A DNA stretch of 64,000 bases, from the NCBI GenBank assembly GCA_947502885.1, contig CANNBP010000001.1, positions 558,001-622,000 on the forward strand, given 5' to 3'. Below the pieces are notes generated by a model, which was not told the DNA's origin, did not search any database, and worked only from the letters and a program-made list of their open reading frames with translations. This document shows positions 45,510 to 54,415 of the stretch, in pieces. Each line of letters starts with the position of its first letter. Positions within the stretch are counted from its first letter, which is position 1. This DNA comes from an uncultured Aquimarina sp. GTDB taxonomy: Bacteria; Bacteroidota; Bacteroidia; Flavobacteriales; Flavobacteriaceae. The position numbers were made by a program, and so were the translations under genes.

Positions 45510-46679
45510 CTACCTACAAATTATTTTTTGCATTTTTGATGAACCTAAAATTAGAAATGTATTTTCCTCTTTAGGCACCTTTACAACTTTAACTTTTGAA
45601 ACATTTTCTATAGCCATATACAAAAAATCGTATACCATTTTTCGTAAGAAATTATACTTAGAATCATTATAATCAATAACAGGATAATTTTCACTATACT
45701 CTTCTAAAGCAGCAATAGGCAATGCCGTCAAAGAAATATCAGTTTTAGTATTACCTAGATTTTGTTTTTTTCTGGCTTTATACTTCTTATACCTAACATA
45801 AGTCTTTTTAAACACAAACTCCTTAAGGCTTACCTTTAAATACTCAATAGTACCTTTTGTAAACCCAAGAAAAGATCCTTTAGGATAAATAACATGATGT
45901 TCAAAATTATAGATATGATTACACCACTCACGCTTATAACTAAGGTCTCCCATTCCCATTTCGTAAGATTTATGCTCGTTTAGAATACACCAATCTAATT
46001 TTTTATAAATTTCGATACTTCCTAAACTAAACTTTCTAAAATCAATATCATATGAAGAAATGGCACTAAAAAGTCGTTCTTTAAAATGATGATTAAGTGA
46101 TACTACTATTGGCTTATCCTTATCATAAATAACAAATAAAGATGCCCGCTTCTCATTAATCAAATCAAAGTACATTTTCACATAATGATCCCATCGCAAA
46201 AGGCTTTGACTAGTATCATTACGTTCTTCAAACCTTTTTACCAACATCTTATGCAAACAATCCATAAGAAAAGAATATTCCTCTTTTTTAATTTCGCCAT
46301 AAAATGTTTTGTACGATATATCAAAACATGTTTCTAATCGTTTTACCCGCCTTCGAATGGCCTTAGCATTACTCCTAAATCGATGTTTGACATATGCGTC
46401 TGCATTTACAAAATCTTCCAAAAAAATAGCATATCCCTTGAAAAACTGCTCAACTTTTCTAACAACAACTTTATCAGTAGAAAGCTCTGGCTTGAGATAA
46501 TCTGGAATAAAAAACACAGAAAAAATTGAGTCTTTATTTTCTGCACTACCTATATTATAGTTAGGGTTCTCTAAATACTCTCCACCGTTTAAATTTATTT
46601 TTGGAAAAATATGAGGTATAGAATTTTTTTCAAAAAGCTCAAAAAAGTAATCTATATTAATCTTTTTCATTCTTAACAT
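45510..46679 (-). CDS. GNAT-fold acyltransferase (BioF2-like / CelD-like), last gene of operon
   Basis: A 389-residue protein of the acetyltransferase_6 (PF13480-like) type. The mark is RFRSNAKAIRRRVKRLETCFD, with the arginine-rich core, and the later SLGSIEIYKKLDWCILNE followed by YEMGMGDLSYKREWCNHIY. Members are linked to exopolysaccharide or peptidoglycan-type acyl transfer. A helical C-terminal extension contains KKTYVRYKKYKARKKQ, with many basic residues. It overlaps the upstream FemAB-like gene by seven bases if translated from 46679; the second methionine, at 46670, would remove the overlap. It ends 35 bases from the convergent SGNH gene. Confidence 0.75.
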   Translation of the reverse strand: MLRMKKINIDYFFELFEKNSIPHIFPKINLNGGEYLENPNYNIGSAENKDSIFSVFFIPDYLKPELSTDKVVVRKVEQFFKGYAIFLEDFVNADAYVKHRFRSNAKAIRRRVKRLETCFDISYKTFYGEIKKEEYSFLMDCLHKMLVKRFEERNDTSQSLLRWDHYVKMYFDLINEKRASLFVIYDKDKPIVVSLNHHFKERLFSAISSYDIDFRKFSLGSIEIYKKLDWCILNEHKSYEMGMGDLSYKREWCNHIYNFEHHVIYPKGSFLGFTKGTIEYLKVSLKEFVFKKTYVRYKKYKARKKQNLGNTKTDISLTALPIAALEEYSENYPVIDYNDSKYNFLRKMVYDFLYMAIENVSKVKVVKVPKEENTFLILGSSKMQKIICR

Positions 46680-47758
46680 CTATAATATGGAAAAAAGTAA
46701 TCTTTAAGATTCTCTTTATGTACTTGAGAATACTCTGGACAGGCAGCGTAACATAATTCATCATATACAGATTCATTTACAATTTTTCTTCCCGTATAGA
46801 AAACCACATCTTCATCTTTTGGAAAAAGAGACTTCTTGTTCTTATACAAACCATCACCATCTTTCATTCCGCCACCAAGAACATAATATTTAACTCCTTT
46901 TTGAATCGCCCACTCTATAATCTTTACCCTTAAAAAGTCATTAGGCCTGTAACTAAAATACTCTGCATTAGTACCTCCTAAAAAGGCAAAAAGTGTATTC
47001 TGATAATTAATTATCAATTCTATAGAAATAGGTATTTCATTATAATATGTTATCGCTATTGAAAAATTATCGAGGTTAGATAATATTAAATTTTCAAAAT
47101 AAGAGTTTGAAAAAAAGTAAATACTATCTGCATTATTGCGATTCATAGTACTTACATAGATTTCATTAAAAATACCGATAACTTGTTTCGTTATTTCTTG
47201 TTTATGAAATATCCTAAAATCTAATTTGTGATTTATTGCCTTTCTATAATTATTCCTAACTTTTGGTAAAAATGCAGTCCATTGATCATCAAAATTCTCT
47301 AACAAATCCCCTCTTACATTGGATAGTGTTTGAACAAGGCAACCAGAATATTTATTAGAATTTCCGTTTAAGCTAAAACGAATAAATTCTGCAACAACAT
47401 TATTATCCTTATACCATTGATCAACTTGAGTCCAGAAATAAGCAATATCATCTTCTGATACCATATCTTGATTATATAAAGGACCACTATATCCATACGG
47501 ACTAATAACGTCGTGATATGGTGTTACCTCTCCTTTTATTACTATTTTTCTAAAAACCAAAGGCATTATAATTGAGGGGGTATCACCTTTAAAAAATAGA
47601 AAATAGCATAACTTATCAGTATCTTTCTCAAAATGCTTCAAATGTTCTATAGAGTAATACACATTGTTATCCCATTGATTTTTGAGTAGTGTTTTATATT
47701 CTATTACATCTGAAGTATCATTAAAGTGCTTAATTATCAGTTTGTAGTTGTGCTTCAA
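46673..47758 (-). CDS. FemAB-like (lipid II aminoacyl-type) transferase
   Basis: A 361-residue cytosolic protein of the FemA/FemB GNAT superfamily. SPYGYSGPLYNQDM is the substrate region, VRNNYRKAINHKLDFRIF the equivalent of the K-R core and VKYYVLGGGMKDGDGLYKNKKSLFPKDEDVVFYTGRKI the characteristic C-terminal signature. FemAB proteins add amino acids, usually from aminoacyl-tRNA, to peptidoglycan; in exopolysaccharide clusters related proteins attach amino acids to sugars. Here the adenylation enzyme and carrier protein in the same operon could instead supply the amino acid. That donor is an inference. Confidence 0.75.
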   Translation of the reverse strand: MKHNYKLIIKHFNDTSDVIEYKTLLKNQWDNNVYYSIEHLKHFEKDTDKLCYFLFFKGDTPSIIMPLVFRKIVIKGEVTPYHDVISPYGYSGPLYNQDMVSEDDIAYFWTQVDQWYKDNNVVAEFIRFSLNGNSNKYSGCLVQTLSNVRGDLLENFDDQWTAFLPKVRNNYRKAINHKLDFRIFHKQEITKQVIGIFNEIYVSTMNRNNADSIYFFSNSYFENLILSNLDNFSIAITYYNEIPISIELIINYQNTLFAFLGGTNAEYFSYRPNDFLRVKIIEWAIQKGVKYYVLGGGMKDGDGLYKNKKSLFPKDEDVVFYTGRKIVNESVYDELCYAACPEYSQVHKENLKDYFFPYYRC

Positions 47759-47818
47759 TTGTAAAATTATTTCATACGGGTTTATAGCTTATTTCTAGGG
47801 GTATTTTATGAACTTAAT

Positions 47819-49396
47819 TTATTTCAAACTTTTTTTAAAAAAGTCATCGTTAATTCTTTGAGACAATACTTGAGATAACCAAATAATACGACCACAATGC
47901 TCTACATGCCAAACGGCTTTACCATCAAACACATTTCCTGCAAGTAAAGGTCCTGCTACATGTAAATCCTCTGAAGCCTCTAACGATTGATTTACTTCAA
48001 AACCAATTTTAGATTCATTGGGCTTACAATATCCTTTACGTATCAAATTTTTAAGAAGAAGGGGGACATTTTCTTTTTCAAAATTCGTACTTCCAACACA
48101 ATTAATCACAATATGAAAAGGTGCCTCAAACTTTTTATTATCTCCTGATACTGTATCCAAATATTCCAATTCATATAGATTCAAAGAATTTTTATCTATA
48201 TTTATAAATCTTCCGGCAATATGCTCAAATCGCTCTTCATTCTTTAAACCATCAACCGTTTTAGAATAATGTACACCCGCACATCGTTGCCTTCTACCAA
48301 TTTGATTACCATAATGGCAAGCAAATTTCTCCAATTCTTTAGGGCTTAATTTACATAATAAAGAACCAAAAGCTTTAGAAACTATATCTACGGTTGAAGC
48401 AGCTCCTAATTCAATCTTATCTGCATAATCCAAATCCTTATAAGTTGCCTCTGCAATAATTTCTGCAGTAATATTATCATTATTAGCCAAGGCCAATAAA
48501 TTGCTAGGTTTAAAGTCTTTTTTCTTCTCTATATCTATTACAGCATCTGGCAACAACCCTTGAGTAGACAATATAGTAAATTTATCAATACTTGATTTTA
48601 TTTTTTCTATATCATTTAACTTATAAAGCATCTCTAAACCACTAGCATTTGCCCCAACAATCAAAGTATTAACCTTTTTATTAGAGTTTTTCTCCAGAAA
48701 GCCTTCTATTTTACCTAAAACATCTGTAAGGGTTGGAGTATATGGGTTATTAATAAAAAGTAGATTTTCTTCTTCTATCAAACCTTCTTCTTTCCAAAGA
48801 TTATTTACTGGAAGCGATCCAACAGACAGAACAACCTTTTTTGAAAGAATATTCCCTCCATTCTTTAAAAACAGTTTATACCCTGATTCTTTCTTATCTA
48901 AATCAATTACCTCTTCATTAATACACGTTACGTCTATCAATCCTTTAGCTTTAAAAGCTTCTAATTTATTATTAACCTTTTCATAGATATACATTCCAAA
49001 AAATCTACGAGGAATAAACAAATCATTCCATTGGTTACCTTCTATTTGACCAGCATGTGTTTCTAACCAATCCAAAGACAGCTTCCCTCCATCTTTTCTT
49101 AGCTCATCAAGCAACCAAGTCTTATTGGCGTTCAACCATACTAAAAACTTACTAAGCTCTGGCTCGGGTAAAAAGTTTTTTAAGGAAGTAATTAAATGTA
49201 CCGAAAATCCAGATCTACCTCCATATGGTATACCTGTATGAAATTCATGAAACTTATCTATTATTGTGATGTTAACCTTATCAATCACCTCTTGTTCCTC
49301 TATACGATCCAAAAGATTTAAAATTGTAAAGGATGATGAGATTCCAGAACCAATAAATACGATATCAGATGTGCTCATTTTATTTTCAGAATTCAT
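47819..49396 (-). CDS. FAD/NAD(P)-binding oxidoreductase-like protein
   Basis: A 525-residue protein of the FAD-NAD(P)-binding family (PF13454-like). Two nucleotide-binding motifs are clear: DIVFIGSGISSS near residues 12-22 for FAD, and NTLIVGANASGLEM near residues 243-256 for NAD(P)H. GIPYGGRSGFSVHLIT follows the first and a C-terminal FDGKAVWHVEHCGRIIWLSQ is typical of the family. Substrate unknown. Between acetyltransferase and FemAB genes, it may oxidise or hydroxylate a carrier-bound amino acid or sugar moiety; this is speculation. The start at 49378 (second methionine) is an alternative. Confidence 0.8.
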   Translation of the reverse strand: MNSENKMSTSDIVFIGSGISSSFTILNLLDRIEEQEVIDKVNITIIDKFHEFHTGIPYGGRSGFSVHLITSLKNFLPEPELSKFLVWLNANKTWLLDELRKDGGKLSLDWLETHAGQIEGNQWNDLFIPRRFFGMYIYEKVNNKLEAFKAKGLIDVTCINEEVIDLDKKESGYKLFLKNGGNILSKKVVLSVGSLPVNNLWKEEGLIEEENLLFINNPYTPTLTDVLGKIEGFLEKNSNKKVNTLIVGANASGLEMLYKLNDIEKIKSSIDKFTILSTQGLLPDAVIDIEKKKDFKPSNLLALANNDNITAEIIAEATYKDLDYADKIELGAASTVDIVSKAFGSLLCKLSPKELEKFACHYGNQIGRRQRCAGVHYSKTVDGLKNEERFEHIAGRFINIDKNSLNLYELEYLDTVSGDNKKFEAPFHIVINCVGSTNFEKENVPLLLKNLIRKGYCKPNESKIGFEVNQSLEASEDLHVAGPLLAGNVFDGKAVWHVEHCGRIIWLSQVLSQRINDDFFKKSLK

Positions 49397-49399
49397 GAA

Positions 49400-50044
49400 T
49401 TACTGTTGTTTTGTTTTTATTATTCTGCCAGGGTTACCAACCATTGTGACATAATCTGGAACATCTTTGATCAATACAGTTCCTGCTCCTATTAATGTTT
49501 CTTTTCCTATTTCTTTTATTCCAGTCATAGCCGTTACCCCCATTCCTACATATGCATTCTCTTTAACATGGATCAAAGCTCCAATATTTACACCAGAAGA
49601 CATAAAAACACCGTCTTCTAGAGTTACGTGGTGTGCTATTGTACTATCCATGTTTATCATAATGTAATTACCTATAGTAGTATGAGGCATTACGATATTG
49701 CCAGCTAACATATACACTGCTTCTCCTATAGTTACATCGGGAGCAATAGATACTGTATGATGTAAAAAACTAGGAATTCCATATCCTTCTTTTTTTAATG
49801 TCGATAGATACTCTACTCTAACCGCATTGACACCTATTGGACAATATACATCTTGAATTTTGTTTTTAAACTCATCAAGAAACAAATCTTTATAAGCACC
49901 TAACACTGGAATATTAATTACTTCTTTCCCAATTAAATCTGGATTATCGTCGATAAAGCCAATGATATTCACTCCAGCTTCTTTGAGATACGAAGCATAT
50001 ACTTGCCCCTGTGTTCCTGCTCCAATAATTACAGCATTTTTCAT
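49400..50044 (-). CDS. PglD/NeuD-like sugar O/N-acetyltransferase
   Basis: A 214-residue protein with an N-terminal Rossmann-like nucleotide-sugar domain (KNAVIIGAGTQGQVYASYLKEAG) and a left-handed beta-helix C-terminal domain with hexapeptide repeats (SIAPDVTIGEAVYMLAGNIVMPHTTIGNYIMIN), the catalytic histidine likely in STIAHHVTLED. ATG 50044 is preferred over 50062, which would overlap the upstream gene. It should acetylate the 4-amino group of the sugar made by PglF/PglE-like enzymes to yield a di-N-acetyl-bacillosamine-type sugar, as in Campylobacter. It directly follows a PglC-like transferase gene (4 bases). Confidence 0.88.
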   Translation of the reverse strand: MKNAVIIGAGTQGQVYASYLKEAGVNIIGFIDDNPDLIGKEVINIPVLGAYKDLFLDEFKNKIQDVYCPIGVNAVRVEYLSTLKKEGYGIPSFLHHTVSIAPDVTIGEAVYMLAGNIVMPHTTIGNYIMINMDSTIAHHVTLEDGVFMSSGVNIGALIHVKENAYVGMGVTAMTGIKEIGKETLIGAGTVLIKDVPDYVTMVGNPGRIIKTKQQ

Positions 50045-50048
50045 TCTA

Positions 50049-50651
50049 TTAGTTATTTCCATTAAAAGTTGGCATGTTTACATTTTCACCACTATTAATA
50101 TCTTCTTTAAAAAGTACTTTTTTTATAGTTAAGAGGATAATTTTAAGGTCTGTTGTAAAACTCATGTTTTCTGTATACCAAACATCTAGTTTGAATTTTT
50201 GATCCCATGAGATTGTGTTTCTTCCGTTTATTTGAGCCCATCCGGTTATACCAGGCTTAACGTCATGTCTTTTTCTTTGAAACTCGTTATACAAAGGTAA
50301 ATACTTAACTAATAAAGGCCTAGGACCAATCAAACTCATATCACCTTTTAAAACATTAAACAACTGAGGGATCTCATCAAGAGAGTATTTCCTAACAAAC
50401 TTACCAATATTAGTGATTCTCTGTTCAAAAGGCAACAACTCTCCGTTTTCATCCTTTTTGTCGTTCATACTCTTAAACTTAACTATTTTAAACACCTTCT
50501 CATTCTTACCTGGCCTAGGTTGTAAAAAGAACGGTTTCCCGTTATTAGCTATTGCCAATATAATTATCAAAATTATTATAACAGGTGTTAATAACAATAA
50601 TCCAATTAGACTAAGTACAAAATCTAATAAACGCTTAATAATTTTATACAT
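50049..50651 (-). CDS. Initiating sugar transferase, PglC-like (copy 1)
   Basis: A 200-residue monotopic phosphoglycosyl transferase. The N-terminal membrane helix is KRLLDFVLSLIGLLLLTPVIIILI; the catalytic core has PFFLQPRPGKNEKVFKIVKFKSM, the Asp-Glu pair in KYSLDEIPQLFNVLKGDMSLIGPRPLL, and KPGITGWAQINGRN. It loads the first sugar phosphate onto undecaprenyl phosphate. It belongs with the PglD-like enzyme encoded downstream. A paralogue with the same C-terminal FNGNN is at 54416-55021. Confidence 0.93.
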   Translation of the reverse strand: MYKIIKRLLDFVLSLIGLLLLTPVIIILIIILAIANNGKPFFLQPRPGKNEKVFKIVKFKSMNDKKDENGELLPFEQRITNIGKFVRKYSLDEIPQLFNVLKGDMSLIGPRPLLVKYLPLYNEFQRKRHDVKPGITGWAQINGRNTISWDQKFKLDVWYTENMSFTTDLKIILLTIKKVLFKEDINSGENVNMPTFNGNN

Positions 50652-50678
50652 ATTTAAACTTTATAAGTTTACAATTAT

Positions 50679-51346
50679 TCATAATTTAGACAAATATCGT
50701 TCTCCTTTTTTTAATGTTCTAATTTCTTTACCTGGAATACCAAAAACCAATTTAAAATCTCTTATATCCTGCAATATTAATGAACCTGCACCAATTACAC
50801 TATGTTTTCCTATACAAATACCTTGTATTAAATTAGCTCCTAATGACACTGCCGTACAAAAACCAACGTCACATTACCTCCTACGGTTACCCCAGGAGCA
50901 AGGCTTGAAAAATTTTCCAAAATACAATCATGACCAAAGCTCGAATTTGTATTTAGAATACACCCATCCCCTATTGTTGCATGTGCATTCACTTTTACCG
51001 ATACCAGTATAACCGTTCCTTTTCCTATACGGGCGCTTTTACTTATTATTGCAGTCGGGTGAATCAATGTAACAAACTCAAAATCGGGTGCAATTTGTTT
51101 TATCTTAGTACACATAGTATACCTACACCAATTATCACCAATTGCAATTATTCCTTTTTTAATTCCCTTTTCTGTAAGATTCCTTATCAAAATTTCGGTA
51201 CCCAAAACTTCATACCCCAATAATTTAGCTCCTTTTGGTTTATAAGAATCTATTAATCCATGTATTTGATACTTTTTATTTAACTCAACGGTCTCAATAA
51301 TTACTTTGGCATGACCCGAAGCACCTATAATTACAATTTTTTCCAT
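50679..51346 (-). pseudogene. NeuD-like sugar acetyltransferase, frameshifted
   Basis: From ATG 51346 the frame reads MEKIVIIGASGHAKVIIETVEL (Rossmann domain) into hexapeptide repeats (VNAHATIGDGCILNTNSSFGHDCIL), then ends early at TAG 50842-50840. The family sequence continues in the next frame from about 50862: TAVSLGANLIQGICIGKHSVIGAGS to KLVFGIPGKEIRTLKKGERYL and stop TGA at 50681-50679. A single missing base in the plus-strand CC at 50863-50864 explains this exactly; restoring it gives GGNVTLGFCTAVSLG and 222 residues. It is either a real recent inactivation or a sequencing error. The opposite-strand frame here is a shadow. Confidence 0.85.
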
Positions 51347-51460
51347 AATTCCTGAAGTTTCATAATGTACAGTAAAGAAATTGATCAATACACTATAATA
51401 CTATGACAAAAATCAGGGTAATTCTTTTAAACTCTATTCGTAATACCTACTATTTATCTA

Positions 51461-51703
51461 TTAATGTAATTCTGATTCTATCGTTTTTAATAAGTCCCCT
51501 ACATTATTCATATTCATTAAATCCATAAGCTTGAATTTTATATTAAAAGCTTTTTCTACCTCAGAGATAATCATCATATGAGTAATTGACTCCCATCCAT
51601 CAACATCTTCTGCTGTGGTAGCATCTGTAAGTTCAAAATTGTCATGTTCTAATACTGCAACAAAGGCCAGTTTTACTTTGGGTAAAATTTCGTCTCTAGT
51701 CAT
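51461..51703 (-). CDS. Acyl/peptidyl carrier protein
   Basis: An 80-residue helical carrier protein. The phosphopantetheine-attachment serine is Ser39 in VDGWESITHMMIISEVE; the usual DSL motif is ESI here. Residues 45-80 (VEKAFNIKFKLMDLMNMNNVGDLLKTIESEL) form helices II to IV. A carrier of this type needs an external phosphopantetheinyl transferase. The adenylation gene ends six bases upstream of its start, so it very likely receives the activated acid from that enzyme. Confidence 0.9.
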   Translation of the reverse strand: MTRDEILPKVKLAFVAVLEHDNFELTDATTAEDVDGWESITHMMIISEVEKAFNIKFKLMDLMNMNNVGDLLKTIESELH

Positions 51704-51709
51704 TATTAT

Positions 51710-53206
51710 TTAATTTATATCAAAATAAGTTCTTAATTTCTTTCTATCAATTTTTCCATTTATACTATGCGGAAATTCTTTTACAAATCTAATATGCCCT
51801 GGCACCATATAGTCTGGCATTTTAGTTTTCATATATTCAATGATTTCTTCAGTATCGAATGACTCTCCTTCTATTGCTAGCCCCAATTCAGCATTCCCTA
51901 GTTTGTTGGTTATATCAAGTGCTACCATATTCACTTTTTTAACGGACTTTTCTTTTGCGTGAAATTCAATTTCTGCCAGCTCAACTCGGTACCCTCTTAT
52001 CTTTACTTGAAAATCTGCTCTACCAACATATAAAAAATCTCCAGATTCATCTTTAAAACAAAGATCACCTGTTTTATAATACCTTACATCTTTGCCATTT
52101 TCACTTTTCACAAAAAAGCTTTCTGCATTTCTTTCTTCATTTTTCCAATACCCTGGTGTGACTTGTGGTCCTCCTAGACATAATTCTCCTGTTACTTGTA
52201 ACGGCACTTCCTCATTATTTTCGTTTACAACTAAATACGAACAATCTTTTTGTGGGGTCCCTATAGCAATTATTCCATTATGCGATTTTAGGTGGGTTTC
52301 TTTATGATAAGGGTAAAAACCACTATACACCGTAAACTCAGTAGGGCCGTAGTAATTAAATATCTTACAATTAGGTAAACAATCACTCCATTCCTTTGCT
52401 ATATCACTATGCAGTGCTCCTCCCCCAAAGCTACAATAGCGCACATCTGGCGCATTGATCTCGGGAAAATATGGCCTAAGATAATTGATTATCGAAGGCA
52501 CCATTGTGAGAACGGTAAGCCTTTGCTCTTTTATCAATTTGAAGATATAGAAATACTTAATAGTATTTTTAGGAATAGTGTATATACAAGCACCTGCTAA
52601 AAACGGAAATAAATAGGTTACTACAGAAAAATCAAATGTTAATTCAAACATTTGCAAACAACGATCAGATGTGTTCAGATTAAACTCTGGCTCATGATCA
52701 ATTGCATTGACAAGAGCATCTACATTTTTATAAGTAATTGGTACTCCCTTTGGAAGACCTGTTGTGCCGGATGTAAATAAAATATATGCCAAATCATTAT
52801 CAGACACCTCTTTTGGTGAAAGGCTAACTTGCACTTCGTCTAATGAAGAGGTAGCAATTACATTTAGTTCTTTATATATTGAAGTTTTAGAAGAGTCTAA
52901 TACATATTTTGTTTCCGTAAGTTCAAAAACTTGGTTATTACGTTCTATTGGTGATGAAGGATTAACTGGTACGTACGCTTTTCCTTCAAACCACAAGGCA
53001 ATAATACTGGCATAAGTTTGCAAGTCATCATTGGTTACCAAACCAATTAACTTCTCTGAGCTACTAATAGTATTATTAATAGCATTTCTAATTTTAGATA
53101 TTTCAATGGCAAAATCCTGATATGTATAAAATACTCCATTTACACAAAGTGCATTTTGTTTTGAATTATTTTCTATAGATTCCCGTAATTGTTTTATAAA
53201 TTTCAT
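51710..53206 (-). CDS. Amino-acid-type adenylation enzyme (stand-alone A domain)
   Basis: A 498-residue ATP-dependent ligase of the amino acid adenylation (DltA/NRPS A-domain) family. A3 loop: LAYILFTSGTTGLPKGVPIT near 139-158; A4: FELTFDFSV with Asp192 in the position that holds the substrate alpha-amino group; A5: YYGPTE near 285; A7/A8: YKTGDLCFKDESGDFLYVGRADFQVKIRGYRVEL; A10: INGKIDRKKL. The kept Asp192 favours an amino acid substrate (DltA-like D-alanine or another). It is adjacent to a carrier protein gene, so it should load that protein. It lacks a condensation domain. Confidence 0.9.
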   Translation of the reverse strand: MKFIKQLRESIENNSKQNALCVNGVFYTYQDFAIEISKIRNAINNTISSSEKLIGLVTNDDLQTYASIIALWFEGKAYVPVNPSSPIERNNQVFELTETKYVLDSSKTSIYKELNVIATSSLDEVQVSLSPKEVSDNDLAYILFTSGTTGLPKGVPITYKNVDALVNAIDHEPEFNLNTSDRCLQMFELTFDFSVVTYLFPFLAGACIYTIPKNTIKYFYIFKLIKEQRLTVLTMVPSIINYLRPYFPEINAPDVRYCSFGGGALHSDIAKEWSDCLPNCKIFNYYGPTEFTVYSGFYPYHKETHLKSHNGIIAIGTPQKDCSYLVVNENNEEVPLQVTGELCLGGPQVTPGYWKNEERNAESFFVKSENGKDVRYYKTGDLCFKDESGDFLYVGRADFQVKIRGYRVELAEIEFHAKEKSVKKVNMVALDITNKLGNAELGLAIEGESFDTEEIIEYMKTKMPDYMVPGHIRFVKEFPHSINGKIDRKKLRTYFDIN

Positions 53207-53293
53207 TTGTTAATCAATTTATCTAAAACATAATTTTTAAAATAAACCCTCTATTCGTTAGCTCTTATATGTATATCCTTAATTTACAAACAC

Positions 53294-54391
53294 TTAATAA
53301 AAATGACCATCTCTATTAAGCATATTGGTTTTTTCAAAATCTAACTTAGTTTCATTATGAGCCAACCCTTTCTTTGTTACTCTATGTGTAAAAATTGTTG
53401 TAAACCTTTTGTTTATAGCATTAGACAATTTAGTGTCATCCGTAAAAATGAATTTAGTTTTCTTTTTGATACAATTTTCTACCAAAGCATCTATACATAA
53501 TTCATAATTTTGGTCTTCCTTCACCAAAAAATACTTCACATTAAACTCATTATAGTTAATCACATAGGATAAAAAACCAATAAGTTTTTCATCCTTTAAA
53601 ATTTTTAAATTATGTATTTGTATATTGGTACTTACACCTGTTTGTAAGGATGTATAAGGATGTTTATTAGGTATTGGCGCCTGCATATATTGTTCAGCAG
53701 CTAGCTGCCAACTTATATACTCTTTGGTTTTATATATGAGATCATTTTTACATAATGGTTCTATGAGATCCCAAGTTTCATTATCAACCTTGGGGATATA
53801 TTCATATGATAATGATTTTACTTTATTTTTTAACTTTGATTTATTGATAACTCGAATAATCGATGCCACTGAATCATCAACCCAATTTAACACAAGCTTA
53901 AATGGTTTTAAGAATGAGAACCTCCCCATTAACATAGATGCATCTAAACTAAAGAAAATAGTATGTCTTAATCGAGATGCTATTACTGTAAATGGTTGTT
54001 TTTCATAGAATGTGGTTACATTTTCGGCATATGATTTTATAAGTATCTGTTTACCTGTCAGGTTTACAGCTTCATTGTATATATATGTTCCCAATACTGT
54101 GTCTTTATACAATTTATCAACCCACCAAGATATCATCCAATACACCTTATCACCTTGATTTCCTTTATTATTAAGGATATCTGGAAACATAAAAACAAAA
54201 GAAATCATCTTTTTGTTTTCATATCCTATAACTCCACAATAATCTTCTTCTTGTATCCTTGTATTTGACACTAACCATAATGCTTTACTCTTTGGCATAG
54301 GGGTAAGATCTCCTTTCCAATATGTATTTTGCTCCAACCCTTCCCTCAACATTTTTTTTGTTAAAGGAATAATTTCCAAATTTTTACTCAT
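53294..54391 (-). CDS. Two-domain GNAT-like transferase, unknown acceptor
   Basis: A 365-residue cytosolic protein. The N-terminal part (LEIIPLTKKMLREGLEQNTYWKGDLTPMPKSKALWLVSNTR, then CGVIGYENKKMISFVFMFPDIL) and middle QGDKVYWMISWWVDKLYKDTVLGTYIYNEAVNL look like a GNAT fold. The C-terminal part has EKLIGFLSYVINYNEFNVKYFLV, another GNAT-like strand pattern. I recognise no precise family; the closest type is GNAT domains found in polysaccharide gene clusters. It sits between the adenylation enzyme and a sugar transferase, so acyl or aminoacyl transfer to a sugar is a reasonable, unproven role. Confidence 0.6.
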   Translation of the reverse strand: MSKNLEIIPLTKKMLREGLEQNTYWKGDLTPMPKSKALWLVSNTRIQEEDYCGVIGYENKKMISFVFMFPDILNNKGNQGDKVYWMISWWVDKLYKDTVLGTYIYNEAVNLTGKQILIKSYAENVTTFYEKQPFTVIASRLRHTIFFSLDASMLMGRFSFLKPFKLVLNWVDDSVASIIRVINKSKLKNKVKSLSYEYIPKVDNETWDLIEPLCKNDLIYKTKEYISWQLAAEQYMQAPIPNKHPYTSLQTGVSTNIQIHNLKILKDEKLIGFLSYVINYNEFNVKYFLVKEDQNYELCIDALVENCIKKKTKFIFTDDTKLSNAINKRFTTIFTHRVTKKGLAHNETKLDFEKTNMLNRDGHFY

Positions 54392-54415
54392 CCGTCTTTT
54401 TTAAACTTTATTAGT

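Noticed and set aside
45475..45510. Search for a terminator between SGNH and the convergent FemAB-like gene
   Set aside because: No stem of useful length is visible in this 35-base gap.
50413..51012. 199-residue plus-strand frame
   Set aside because: It overlaps the sugar transferase and the frameshifted acetyltransferase on the minus strand; its composition (Ile, Asn, Pro and Lys runs) is that of antisense shadow.
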